From Scytonema hofmannii PCC 7110 (GTDB lineage: Bacteria; Cyanobacteriota; Cyanobacteriia; Cyanobacteriales; Nostocaceae): 64,000 nt of DNA. How positions within the stretch are numbered: position 1 is the first letter of the stretch; the number at the start of each line of letters is the position of its first letter. Both the position numbers and the translations under genes were made by a program. This document shows positions 1 through 8,190 of the stretch, piece by piece. The DNA is taken from the NCBI RefSeq assembly GCF_000346485.2, contig NZ_KQ976354.1:11478207-11542206 (forward strand), given 5' to 3'. Under the pieces are notes generated by a model, which searched no databases, was not told where the DNA came from, and saw only the letters and a program-made list of their open reading frames with translations.

Positions 1-764
1 TGAAGTTGTCGCACAATTAACTGTAGTGCTTCTTCCTGCTTAACTTCCTCTTTAACTTCTTCGCGAACTTCCTCTTTAACTTCTTCGCGAACTTCCTCTT
101 TAACTTCTTCGCGAACTTCCTCGTAGTACCTTGTCTTCTTGATGTCAAAATCACTAAGTCTGAACATTTTAGCTAACTCCTGACGGTTAATACGTGGCAG
201 TTTGTACAGTACAATTGTTTCTATCAAGTCTAACACTTGCTGTTGTGCTTGTTTGGGGAGTTCCGCACGCGCTTTATCCACCAAAGTTTGTGCTGCTTGT
301 GGAGTACGTTTTCTTGTCTCCACTACTAACTTCATTATCCCAATTCCCAATGATTGCTCAGCTATATCCCCTAGCTCGTTTAAGTACAAACACGTGACTT
401 GTTCGCTTCCTAATAAAGTCACGAATGGATCTACTTCCTTTGGTTCTATGCTGCGTCTGGCAAAGATCGCAACAGCTCGCCACTTTTTAGTAGGTGCATA
501 AAGGCGTATGTAGAGAAAAATTTCCGAAAATAACCGGGCGTATAGTGCGGGATCTTTTTGGAATTGAACTTCAACAAAGAAAATCGGTTTTTCCTTTAAA
601 TCAGGAGTAGGAAGAAAGATTCCATCTATCCGAAAAGCTGTTTGTTTTAATTCCACGGAAGCAAAATCATAGGCGTTGGCTTCCGTTTCTTGCTGGGCAA
701 TAAGTTCAAAAAAAGCTTCTGGAAATGTTTGAAAGAGACGATAAAAAATTGAGTCAGTTTTCAT
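1..764 (-). CDS. Rpn-family PD-(D/E)XK nuclease-like protein (DUF2887 type), 3' end off the window
   Basis: The minus-strand frame opens at an ATG at 764 and stays open to the left edge, so the C-terminus is missing. The N-terminal ~70 residues have the layout of Rpn/PDDEXK_2 proteins common in cyanobacteria: an FYRLFQTFPEAFFEL opening, an acidic residue in FRIDGIF (D47) and VEVQFQ (E65, Q67), which fit the PD-(D/E)XK active site. The family is linked to recombination-promoting DNA cleavage; whether this member is active is not known. The visible C-terminal end is a charged EVREEVKE octapeptide repeat encoded by a 24-bp tandem repeat, the usual coiled tail of these proteins. It stands alone, with pseudogene fragments upstream. 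Family call fairly sure, function inferred. Confidence 0.8.
   Translation of the reverse strand, partial: MKTDSIFYRLFQTFPEAFFELIAQQETEANAYDFASVELKQTAFRIDGIFLPTPDLKEKPIFFVEVQFQKDPALYARLFSEIFLYIRLYAPTKKWRAVAIFARRSIEPKEVDPFVTLLGSEQVTCLYLNELGDIAEQSLGIGIMKLVVETRKRTPQAAQTLVDKARAELPKQAQQQVLDLIETIVLYKLPRINRQELAKMFRLSDFDIKKTRYYEEVREEVKEEVREEVKEEVREEVKEEVKQEEALQLIVRQL
42..122. repeat. 24-bp tandem repeat inside the Rpn-type gene
   Basis: Three identical 24-bp copies (42-65, 66-89, 90-113) and a partial fourth encode EVREEVKE octapeptides in the C-terminal coil. The unit is a multiple of three, so copy number can change without shifting the frame. Confidence 0.9.
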
Positions 765-967
765 GTAAGTTTAAATAGACATTCCTATTATTTTAAGTAT
801 ATATGTCTGATTTTTTATGTCAAAACTATAATTTATTTGTGAAGTTAAATGATATAGTTTCCTAGAGAAGCGTAAAAGACGATTCAAGAAGATCTAAAGT
901 CATGTACTTCTTGATAGAACGTTCGAGAAGTTTATTTTAGGAGTTAACAAAAATGAGTTCCTTAAAT

Positions 968-1324
968 CTATCGTCCGGCGATGCACAAGAAATAGTAGGA
1001 CTTCAATGGTTTTTGATTGTAGTAAACTGTGAGTCGATACTTTGACTTTTCAATCAAAATAGAGGTTTTCTCTTTAACATTTGCACTATTAATAAGTTGT
1101 GAAAGAGGTTTGTTGTAGTTCAATAATTCTTTGCCTGTAGGAGGAATGTGTAAGACTTGTTGTGACGGACACCCTGTTAGACAAACTACCTCTGGAATTG
1201 CCGTCAAGGGAACCATCAATCCCTGACGAGCTAAAAGAAAATATAGTGTGGAAAAACTGGCTCCCAACAAAGCCGTTCCAAGAATATTCCTTTGATGATT
1301 TTTGTAAAAACTTTTCCAACTCAC
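968..1324 (-). pseudogene. Truncated L,D-transpeptidase (YkuD-type) N-terminal fragment
   Basis: 118 codons from a GTG at 1324. A membrane segment near residues 14-33 is followed by a stretch ending TSILIEKSKYRLTVYYNQK, which matches the first strands of a YkuD L,D-transpeptidase domain (typically S-x-L-x-x-S-x-R-R-L-x-V-Y). The frame then runs into KSYYFLCIAGR and stops. The rest of the domain, including the catalytic HGT...SHGC region, is absent, so the product cannot be an active cross-linking enzyme. I read it as a 3'-truncated relic of a periplasmic cell-wall enzyme; a short expressed membrane protein is less likely. Unrelated sequence follows the break. Confidence 0.6.
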
Positions 1325-1440
1325 AGTATTTAATAAAATAGAAGTCTTTATGTGCTAGTTTAGTTTGGAAAATTTTTAATCTGCAAGGAAATTTGTTTGA
1401 AAAGTTTTTAGAAATGCTTCTGGTTTACTAAGGCGCTATT

Positions 1441-1527
1441 CTACAAAGGCTTTTGAATCCGAGCGCACTTAAAGGCAATGGCTCTGCCAATGCCACGTGA
1501 ACCTCCTGTAATCAATACGTATTTATC
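1441..1527 (-). pseudogene. Short-chain dehydrogenase N-terminal remnant
   Basis: The minus strand encodes DKYVLITGGSRGIGRAIAF, the first strand and TGxxxGIG cofactor loop of an SDR, then a few residues and TAG at 1441. There is no start codon: TAA lies two codons upstream of the remnant. Only about 28 residues of a ~250-residue family survive, so this is a deletion scar. Confidence 0.65.
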
Positions 1528-1714
1528 GATTTAATTATTTTTATTTAGATAGTGAAATACGAGGAGCGCTCATAAATGTCCTCGATATTGAAATAGTGTC
1601 ACACCAATGCGATCGCTTGTCGCGATCGGTCATAATAATGACTGAGGCTGCGGAGGCAAATTTGCTAGCGCCATTGAACTACCTGGCTTTTATAACCTGC
1701 AATTCTAGTGAAAC

Positions 1715-2566
1715 ATGACTAATGATATGCGACGCGAGTTTACTAACCGCGATGAACTTGTAGCTTACCTCCGCGAACAATTTCCTGAAGCCGCACAACG
1801 GGATGACAATGTCAGCGAAACCGTAGGCGGACGCAAAGCCGCAAATAAAGCATTGCAAAAAGTAGATCCAGCACGCTACGGAAAAACACGTAACTTTTTT
1901 ACTGGTGCTGTCACTCGGCTTTCTCCCTATCTTCGCTATGGCGTACTTAGTTTACGCGAAGTTAAGGAATACGCCCTGGAAAAAGTTAAAAACCAAGATG
2001 ATGCTACAAAATTGGTTAATGAATTAGGTTGGCGCGATTACTGGCAAAGACTGTATGCCAAACTAGGTGATGGGATTTGGAAAGACCAAGAAGAATATAA
2101 AACTGGTTACACTGTCGCTGAATATGCGCCCGAATTACCCAATGACATTAAACAAGGAACCACAGGGCGAGTTTGTGTAGACAGCTTTAGCCGGGAGTTG
2201 CGGGTGACTGGTTACTTGCACAACCATGCACGTATGTGGATTGCAGCATATATAGTGCATTGGCGGCGCATCCGTTGGCAAGCAGGCGCAAAGTGGTTTC
2301 TCGAACACCTTCTGGATGGCGATCCAGCCAGTAATAATATGTCATGGCAATGGGTAGCTAGCACATTTAGCCACAAACCCTATTTTTTCAACCGCGAAAA
2401 CCTGGAACGCTATACCGAAGGCGTTTACTGTCGGCAATGTCCACTATACGATCATTGTGATTTTGAAGGAACTTATGAAGCCATAGAAGCAAAACTTTTT
2501 CCCAAAGGAGAATTCACCAAACAACCCAACAGTCAAAGCTGGCAAAAAGGGAAAAAGCGACGGTAA
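1715..2566 (+). CDS. Photolyase/cryptochrome-type FAD-binding domain protein (no antenna domain)
   Basis: 283 aa with the all-helical FAD-binding half of the photolyase/cryptochrome family. Visible are the ELGWRDYWQRLY segment, TGYLHNHARMWIA, and the FAD/DNA signature DGDPASNNMSWQWVAS around residues 198-213. The N-terminal alpha/beta domain that normally precedes it is absent: the protein begins about 40 residues before the FAD domain. A Cys cluster CRQCPLYDHC lies after the signature; it does not match the known four-Cys Fe-S layout well enough to call one. Likely role is FAD-dependent blue-light DNA repair or signalling. An antenna-like half occurs as a separate gene at 8191-8607 and may be its partner. 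Domain call sure; substrate unknown. Confidence 0.85.
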   Translation: MTNDMRREFTNRDELVAYLREQFPEAAQRDDNVSETVGGRKAANKALQKVDPARYGKTRNFFTGAVTRLSPYLRYGVLSLREVKEYALEKVKNQDDATKLVNELGWRDYWQRLYAKLGDGIWKDQEEYKTGYTVAEYAPELPNDIKQGTTGRVCVDSFSRELRVTGYLHNHARMWIAAYIVHWRRIRWQAGAKWFLEHLLDGDPASNNMSWQWVASTFSHKPYFFNRENLERYTEGVYCRQCPLYDHCDFEGTYEAIEAKLFPKGEFTKQPNSQSWQKGKKRR

Positions 2567-3121
2567 GCTTCTTTGCGCCTTAATCTGAAAAGAGTTTATA
2601 GCTTCATAGCCATAATATAACCGGAAATATTCAATTTCAGTGTGTTTTACTTAATAAAGCGTAGATTGATTAAGAGATCGCAGTCAAAATGCAGCTAATG
2701 CTAGACAAGCTAGAAGGTAAACAGCGAAAAAAATTATAAGAAGTACTTATGAGTGCATTTTCGTCCTTTACAAAACTGGAGCAGATAATTAGATAGAACC
2801 TATTCTGTCTTTATCCTAGCACTTTTGTCGCCCCGTCAGGTTAGCAACAGCAACTGCCGACCGCATCTTTTAAAGATTATCATTATATTTAACGGAGTCG
2901 GTTATTAGCACACCATTCATTAAATCGTCATATCATCATAGAGTCATTTTTAGTTTATTTACCTGCACTTACTTAATTTAACCTCAAAATTAATTATTTA
3001 TTGTTGGGTAATAAATTATTTGTTGTCTGAACACGCTAGTTTTGCTCTGTCGCGAAACCTACTAATCCATAGTATATTTAAAGACTAGCCCATCCCACCC
3101 ACCTGATTAAAAAAACAATTC
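2567..3121. other. Gene-free gap with an EAD1 relic
   Basis: 555 bp without an intact gene. It holds the degenerate EAD1 fragment at 2689-2796; the remainder is AT-rich, and I see no convincing RNA gene or repeat. Confidence 0.6.
2689..2796 (+). pseudogene. Degenerate effector-associated domain 1 (EAD1) remnant
   Basis: One frame from ATG 2689 reads KLEGKQRKKL, stop, EVLMSAFSSFTKLEQIIR, stop. This lines up with the EAD1 start of the CHAT protein at 43183-45093 (QRKQLRDALISAF followed by LLEQLL). Two in-frame stops (TAA 2737-2739, TAG 2794-2796) break it, and nothing recognisable follows. EAD1 is an N-terminal adaptor domain that pairs effectors with STAND NTPases in cyanobacterial conflict systems, so an effector gene probably once stood here. 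Confidence 0.6.
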
Positions 3122-4060
3122 ATGAAAATGTTTTCATTGATTTGGCGTTTGATAATACGTTATTTAAATTTACGTAATGACCTTGTTTTAGATCAACGCT
3201 CTAGTAAAGACTTTCAAAATCTGGTTGTTCACGCTCAGTTCTATCAGTCTGCGGGGTTTAAAATCACAGTAAATGTGGATGAACAACCTGAAACATTTAT
3301 GGATATGTTTCGTAATCGAACCCCAATAAAGCCAAAGTTATTTCAAGAAATGCTCTTCCAACCCAATGGTTTTAAACTGGCAAACCTTGGAGTTTCAATA
3401 GCTCTTGAAGTTGTTTCTCCTACTGGAGAAGTGTATGCAGCATTTACTCGACGGGGTGTAAGTGGAGAGACTCTTGCTCTGATCTCTGGGTATTGGGACG
3501 CACACCGTGACAAGAAGCCATCTTTATGTGCTGTGCGTGAGCTTCTCGAAGAATTTTTGGTCTGTGATGAATCTGAGAGTGAGAAGAAGTTCCTTATTCC
3601 ACAAGGTTTTGACTTTCCGTACAAAGCTAACTGGGAATACTCAGAACGTTGGACTCTTTCTGCGAATGTTGAAGCTCTCAATTGGGTGCAAAGTGCGAAA
3701 GGAATGGTCATTGGGGATAATAGCTGTCGGATTTACTTTGATTCGACAACATCATCCGGGCAGTTAGTCTTCGGGTATAGAGCAATTTTGCGTGACTGGA
3801 AAGATTTATCCCTGCTTCACGCGGAAGATGAGCCAAAAGGAAAGATTCTAATTACCTACTTGCACGACCCCATTGTGCTTTTCCGTCTCGATAAAAGTAA
3901 GAGACACCTTGTTGGAGAACCACTCACGTTGCTTAACGGTAAACTGCTACGAGTGGAACTACCAAAAAATTCCTACTTTCACCAGTCAATGGTGGGAGTA
4001 GATTCTTATGCAATAGTCCACACTCATAGAATTAATTTACACGAGGTTGTAAAATCATAG
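3122..4060 (+). CDS. Nudix-like hydrolase domain protein
   Basis: 312 aa. The middle contains [23 protein letters not shown] (residues ~122-146), which has the REUxEE core of a Nudix box, normally Gx5Ex7REUxEExGU. The first conserved Glu is missing and the spacing to RELLEE is longer, so the metal site may be altered. Surrounding strands ([15 protein letters not shown] upstream; a C-terminal beta-rich part) fit a Nudix fold. Nudix enzymes hydrolyse nucleoside diphosphate-linked compounds; the substrate cannot be told. The ATG at 3122 follows an A-rich leader with no clear Shine-Dalgarno. It is monocistronic and beside pseudogene fragments, which suggests an accessory gene. Assignment moderately sure. 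Confidence 0.55.
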   Translation: MKMFSLIWRLIIRYLNLRNDLVLDQRSSKDFQNLVVHAQFYQSAGFKITVNVDEQPETFMDMFRNRTPIKPKLFQEMLFQPNGFKLANLGVSIALEVVSPTGEVYAAFTRRGVSGETLALISGYWDAHRDKKPSLCAVRELLEEFLVCDESESEKKFLIPQGFDFPYKANWEYSERWTLSANVEALNWVQSAKGMVIGDNSCRIYFDSTTSSGQLVFGYRAILRDWKDLSLLHAEDEPKGKILITYLHDPIVLFRLDKSKRHLVGEPLTLLNGKLLRVELPKNSYFHQSMVGVDSYAIVHTHRINLHEVVKS

Positions 4061-4165
4061 AGAAATGAGCCCATATATATCAAAATCGCACTTGTCAGGC
4101 GGATAGCCATATTTCCGCAGCAGGCGCTTGACCAACCTTCGCAGATTCGCCTTAACGTTCCCCCC
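4055..4165 (-). pseudogene. Type I restriction HsdR C-terminal remnant
   Basis: The minus strand reads [16 protein letters not shown] then YGYPPDK, the characteristic C-terminal tail of HsdR subunits ([13 protein letters not shown]), before diverging and stopping at 4055. Nothing upstream on that strand continues the gene. The last codons overlap the 3' end of the Nudix-like gene, marking a deletion junction. A type I restriction system was probably lost here. Confidence 0.6.
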
Positions 4166-4286
4166 CTGTGGTAATTTTGGCTAATTAAAAGCGAATTAGG
4201 GCTAGAGCACTTAATAAGAAACAACAGATGAAAAGCATATACAGCAATACTTTCAGGCTTACTTTGCCCCTGTCAACTCTACCCCT

Positions 4287-5081
4287 TCATTTGAGACCAC
4301 GAATGTAAAGAATAAGGCTGGTTTGCAGACCTGTATAATGATGAAGCCAGTAAAGTGGCCACAATTTTCCTTCACGAGATGAGCGGTGTAAATACTCTGT
4401 CACCCCAGCCCAATGAGCAGGCTTTCCATAATCATGCCAAAGGATAATAGCTTTCTCATTGGCAACCGACAGAGCAAGCTTAGTATCATTTTCAACATAC
4501 ACAAATGAGTGTGAGCCGTCAATAAAAATTAGGTCAAATGTGTCGCTGAAGTTGTTGGCACTAAGGTTCGCTGTATCTGCCTTAAGTTGTATAATTCGAT
4601 TGGCTGTTGGACGACCTTCAAATAGAAGTGACGACTCACCTGCTGGAAAATAACGTCCATTCCATGCATCAGAGTTGAGACGAGGGCGTTGACCATCTGG
4701 AAGGTTAATAGTAAATAACTTTGCCTCATCATTTAATTGAAGAGCTAAGTTATGGGATGTCCAACCGTGAAAAGTTCCAATTTCAAGAACTCGCTGAGGT
4801 TCGAGCCAGCGTGTAAGGACTGCAAGTATTGTCAATTCTAGATGTGAAATACCGCCGTTTTCAATCATAGCACCTACTTCAAGCGATACAAACTGGCGAT
4901 CTAAATTGGGAAATAGCTTAAATAGGTGTTCGTATCCAATTTCATACGGCCCAGCAAATTCGGAGTTACGCGGATCTATATCCAGAGGATCTAAAAGTGT
5001 TGAGGGATATTTCATTGTATTCCTAGTAATTACAGTTTCATTTGATGCATACTTCGACAAGTCAACAAGATATTGAGTCAA
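4287..5081 (-). CDS. Class I SAM-dependent methyltransferase (Methyltransf_24 type)
   Basis: 264 aa. SAM motif I is VLEIGTFHGWTS (about residues 99-110), preceded by GGISHLELTILAVLTRW; the acidic strand LIFIDGSHSF and a later HDYG match family-24 O-methyltransferases and the related cephalosporin-hydroxylase-like group. Such proteins usually methylate hydroxyls of secondary metabolites or sugars; the acceptor here is unknown. The ATG at 5081 lies 33 bp beyond the stop of the NB-ARC gene on the same strand, so the three minus-strand genes from 7918 to 4287 could be cotranscribed. That would be unusual company for a biosynthetic methyltransferase and hints at a role in the conflict module. Fold certain, role inferred. 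Confidence 0.8.
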   Translation of the reverse strand: MTQYLVDLSKYASNETVITRNTMKYPSTLLDPLDIDPRNSEFAGPYEIGYEHLFKLFPNLDRQFVSLEVGAMIENGGISHLELTILAVLTRWLEPQRVLEIGTFHGWTSHNLALQLNDEAKLFTINLPDGQRPRLNSDAWNGRYFPAGESSLLFEGRPTANRIIQLKADTANLSANNFSDTFDLIFIDGSHSFVYVENDTKLALSVANEKAIILWHDYGKPAHWAGVTEYLHRSSREGKLWPLYWLHHYTGLQTSLILYIRGLK

Positions 5082-5114
5082 AAGACATCATAATATCCCA
5101 CTTCAGCAGTTTAT

Positions 5115-7310
5115 TTAAGCATACAAGCTTTCCAGGAAGTTATAAAATTTTCGTAGCTGATCTATTGCAACTTGTCTTGCCCAAGGATAGCTAAGACGAT
5201 ATTTTTCTTCAAGCTCATCTAGGTCTGCAATCAGTCTATTTTCTGCTTCTCCCCAACTTATCAGTGAGTTACCCAAACTTTGATCTCTGACAAGCTCAAA
5301 CTTCGTCTCTAAATTAGCCATCCAAAGATAATATTTGATAATTCTCTCTTCTGGCTTTAACAAGTTTTGAGCAGCTTTCCATAACTGGCCAGTTACCTCG
5401 ACTAATCTCTCAGCTTCTTGTATAAACTCTCGGTCATTTTTGCCTTTTTTAGCCTGATACAGATATCCCCATAATCTAATATCAGCAATTCCTCTGTACT
5501 GATGAGCGGTATCTCCAATAGCTTGAGCAGAGCTAGTAAACTTTTCCAGGGTAACATCATGTTTTTGAAAAGAAGATGAATCCCATTCAGATAACCATTG
5601 AGGCACGTAAGGAGCATTTACTAAAAGAGCTTTTAAATTATTTTCATACTCATCAGGTTGAGATAATCGGAAATTTACAAGCCTGAAGACAGCAGCTTTA
5701 GCATAAGACTCAATTCCTTTGCTGTACAATTCTTGAAACTTCTCAGGGTTAAGATTTTGAATATCTTTAAAAAGTAAAAATCCATATTGATTGCCTCTAT
5801 GCCCCCAATAATGCGCTGCTCTTAAAATATAGGGAGCAACCACGTTAGAAGGAGGATTTGACAACTGTTTCAATTCATCAGGTAATAATTCATCTATAGC
5901 TGCTTCTAAATCTTTAGGAGTAAATATTTTTCCATCAATTTCAATTTTGTGTTTTTCTACTATAAGATTGTGAGCATGATCCAAGCAAAAAAGTTGATAC
6001 CAAAGCCATGCCTCATGCTTACCTTCAAAGTTGATAGAATTTCTACTCTTAACATATTCTCTGGTCATCAAAAAACTTTGAACAGCATTTCTTGTGCCTT
6101 CTTCTCGACGATCCGCATAATAGCTGTGACCGATCATCTTATTTAGAATTATATGTCCCTCAACATCTTTTTCAGACAATACACTCCGAATATTTTTAAT
6201 TCGTTCAAGACCATTATCTAAATAGCCAGTGTCGTAAATATACTGCTGAAAAACGAAGTTATCGAATAAAACACCCCAAATATTTAGAAACTCTTGATCT
6301 TCTTTCAGCTTTTTAAGAAAAAATTCTTGAATCAATGGATGAATAGGATTGCTATCTTCTTCGTGAATTAAGTGCAAGTCCTTAAGATTAATTTTGGCTA
6401 TACCACGTTGTTCATCTAAAGGCTTAACTGCTTTTTCTACTAGAGACCAGGTATATGCAGGAGCATCAAACAGACTTAGAATTGCCCCCAGTTGCTTTCC
6501 CGATTGTCTTAGTTGACTCCAATTCAAGTCAAAAACAGCATAAACACTTTCATATAATCGCCGTTCTCCTTCCATAAGATCGGCTGTAGTTTTGCCATTA
6601 CCAATAGGGATTGCAGTCTCATGCATAGCAGCCTGATCTAAACCTTTTTTCTTGAGTTGCTTAAGCAACTCCAACAAAGTGTCTTCTTTGAACTCTCGAA
6701 GATAGCGACCAACAAGATTCAAACCTAAAGGCAGATTACCTACCCATTCACAAAGCTTTTTGGCCTCATTCCGTTCATTAATAAGTCGCTCTCTACCAAT
6801 ATATGCTTCCAAAAGATTTAGTGCATCTTCTTCTCGTAAAACTTCAAGTACCAAAGAAGCAATATTGAGAGGCTCCAATCTTAGACGTGTTGTAATGATT
6901 ACTTTGAGTTTGGGATCATAAGGAGGTAGAAAATCTTTAACTTGGTCATACGCTGCAACATCATCAAAAATTACCAGTTTTTCTTCTGGAAATGCTTGTG
7001 ACCAAAGATTCCAACAAGCTTCAACTTTTTTAGCCAAATCAATTTCTTTACCTGAAGATTGTTTATCTGGTGGAATAAATTCTAGGTGAATATTTGCAAA
7101 GTCTAAAATTTCATCAGCGACATCTTTTCCTCTGACATCGATCCAACAAATCCCACCAGGATATTGATTACTCTTTCTTGCTGCAATTGCATATTGCAGA
7201 GCTAGCTCGGTTTTCCCAATACCTCCCATTCCTTTAATAGCTGTAATAGCAAGCCTAGTTTCTTTAGTTAGCTGAGTCTCTAGGCTTCTTAGAGCTTCCT
7301 CACGCCCCAC
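5115..7310 (-). CDS. NB-ARC (NLR/STAND) ATPase, probably the 3' part of a frameshifted fusion gene
   Basis: 731 aa from the only available start, GTG 7310. Seen in order: GREEAL at the start, Walker A GMGGIGKTEL (~residues 26-35), Walker B LVIFDDV (~112-118), sensor KVIITTRLR, and the GLPL-like GNLPLGLNLVGR. A long alpha-helical C-terminal half (300-731) follows, probably a diverged TPR-like sensor. The same frame stays open upstream to 7460 and encodes a sensible N-terminus including NRYFVGRE, the usual opening of NB-ARC domains, but contains no ATG, GTG or TTG. The GTG start would cut into that conserved motif. The extension joins the upstream gene at an A9 tract in the -1 frame; read through, the fusion is about 934 aa. 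NB-ARC proteins are nucleotide-switched oligomerising sensors in immunity and programmed cell death. Confidence 0.85.
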   Translation of the reverse strand: MGREEALRSLETQLTKETRLAITAIKGMGGIGKTELALQYAIAARKSNQYPGGICWIDVRGKDVADEILDFANIHLEFIPPDKQSSGKEIDLAKKVEACWNLWSQAFPEEKLVIFDDVAAYDQVKDFLPPYDPKLKVIITTRLRLEPLNIASLVLEVLREEDALNLLEAYIGRERLINERNEAKKLCEWVGNLPLGLNLVGRYLREFKEDTLLELLKQLKKKGLDQAAMHETAIPIGNGKTTADLMEGERRLYESVYAVFDLNWSQLRQSGKQLGAILSLFDAPAYTWSLVEKAVKPLDEQRGIAKINLKDLHLIHEEDSNPIHPLIQEFFLKKLKEDQEFLNIWGVLFDNFVFQQYIYDTGYLDNGLERIKNIRSVLSEKDVEGHIILNKMIGHSYYADRREEGTRNAVQSFLMTREYVKSRNSINFEGKHEAWLWYQLFCLDHAHNLIVEKHKIEIDGKIFTPKDLEAAIDELLPDELKQLSNPPSNVVAPYILRAAHYWGHRGNQYGFLLFKDIQNLNPEKFQELYSKGIESYAKAAVFRLVNFRLSQPDEYENNLKALLVNAPYVPQWLSEWDSSSFQKHDVTLEKFTSSAQAIGDTAHQYRGIADIRLWGYLYQAKKGKNDREFIQEAERLVEVTGQLWKAAQNLLKPEERIIKYYLWMANLETKFELVRDQSLGNSLISWGEAENRLIADLDELEEKYRLSYPWARQVAIDQLRKFYNFLESLYA

Positions 7311-7444
7311 GAAATACCTGTTAGCATTACGCTTTAACTGATTAGGTATTACCGTAGGTCTTTTAGCTAGGATGATTGTATCTGCAATCTGGATACGAAT
7401 ATCTCTAGCGTAAACTTGACTGAGATGAACAACAGATTGCGAAT

Positions 7445-7918
7445 CTATTGCTCTTTTTTTTTAGAGTCTTCATTACTGGTGCCAGTTTTAATACCTTCTA
7501 TTACAAAACCTTCGCGAACCTCAGTGTCACCGATACTTATTGCATAGTTTCCAGATGTTTGAATATCCCTGAATGTGGCAGTTGCTGCTGTAAAACGTTT
7601 AATGTCTATAGCGTATTTTTCAGCCTCTTCTTTTGGCATCTGGCTCAGTGCCTCTGACAGTTTTTGCGCTAATTTTATGACCTCTTCATCTTGATCTGCC
7701 TTAGTTTCTTCCAAGGTTTCAATTAGCAAATTCCGAGCAGCAGAGGATTGAGGCTTTTCTTGTAAAGCTTCAATAGATGCCTTGCTTTTATAGCGATCAA
7801 CTATTATTGTTTTAATGGCTTGATAAGCATCTGAAACAGCTTTGTTAGCAACATCTTTTAGTGCTACAGCAGCCCCTCCTGCGATAGCAGCAACTATAGT
7901 AGCTGAAATTGGCTCCAT
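7445..7918 (-). CDS. Small helical N-terminal adaptor-like protein, in -1 frame with the NB-ARC gene
   Basis: 157 aa from ATG 7918. The first ~45 residues (MEPISATIVAAIAGGAAVAL, then KDVANKAVSDAYQAIK) are a small-residue-rich helix of the kind that opens many cyanobacterial STAND-associated proteins. A charged helical middle and a short Gly/Ile-rich segment (GNYAISIGDTEVREG, ~124-138) follow. It ends SKKKEQ, where three Lys codons form an A9 run. One slip to the -1 frame there continues without a stop into the NB-ARC protein. On its own it could be a separate adaptor subunit; as a fusion it would be the N-terminal signalling region. I cannot name the family with confidence. Confidence 0.7.
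   Translation of the reverse strand: MEPISATIVAAIAGGAAVALKDVANKAVSDAYQAIKTIIVDRYKSKASIEALQEKPQSSAARNLLIETLEETKADQDEEVIKLAQKLSEALSQMPKEEAEKYAIDIKRFTAATATFRDIQTSGNYAISIGDTEVREGFVIEGIKTGTSNEDSKKKEQ
7454..7462 (-). promoter_or_regulatory. A9 slippery tract joining two ORFs
   Basis: Nine consecutive A residues on the coding strand (AAA AAA AAA, then GAG CAA TAG). In the 0 frame the protein ends two codons later; in the -1 frame (or with one added A in the transcript) reading enters the 2.3-kb NB-ARC frame. A-AAA-AAA is a valid -1 ribosomal slippery heptamer, and A9 runs also promote RNA-polymerase slippage in bacteria. Function not shown; an assembly or mutational indel gives the same pattern. 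Confidence 0.5.
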
Positions 7919-8190
7919 ATAAATCCCTTTTTACTATAATGTAAGGTCTTATACTATTATTATTCTTATACTACAATTAGTAGCATTTAAGCTAGTCGCG
8001 ATGCTGTTGGCGAAATATTTTTTAATATTTCACAAACCTAGTGGGCGATCGCATGATTTATACTTTGATTCAGCAACGTCCACAATCATATCTCTCTTAC
8101 CTCCGCGTTCTCTGCGCCCTCTGCGGTTCAAAAAAATAAATAAAACTAGGATAGCAATACTAACCAACCATTCGTAAATCCACACATCCC

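Noticed and set aside
194-501. Two plus-strand frames of 67 and 99 codons
   Set aside because: Antisense to the Rpn-type gene, with no family pattern of their own.
1615-1632. Adjacent GCGATCGC-like sites as a possible origin or attachment site
   Set aside because: HIP1 octamers are frequent throughout the window; this pair is not special.
4799-4806. GGTTCGAG resembling a tRNA T-loop
   Set aside because: Inside the methyltransferase gene; no acceptor stem or anticodon arm around it. No tRNA found in the window.
7998-8140. Possible small gene with CCTCCGCGTTCTCTGCGCCC
   Set aside because: This is a common intergenic repeat of filamentous cyanobacteria; the short frame through it has no independent support.
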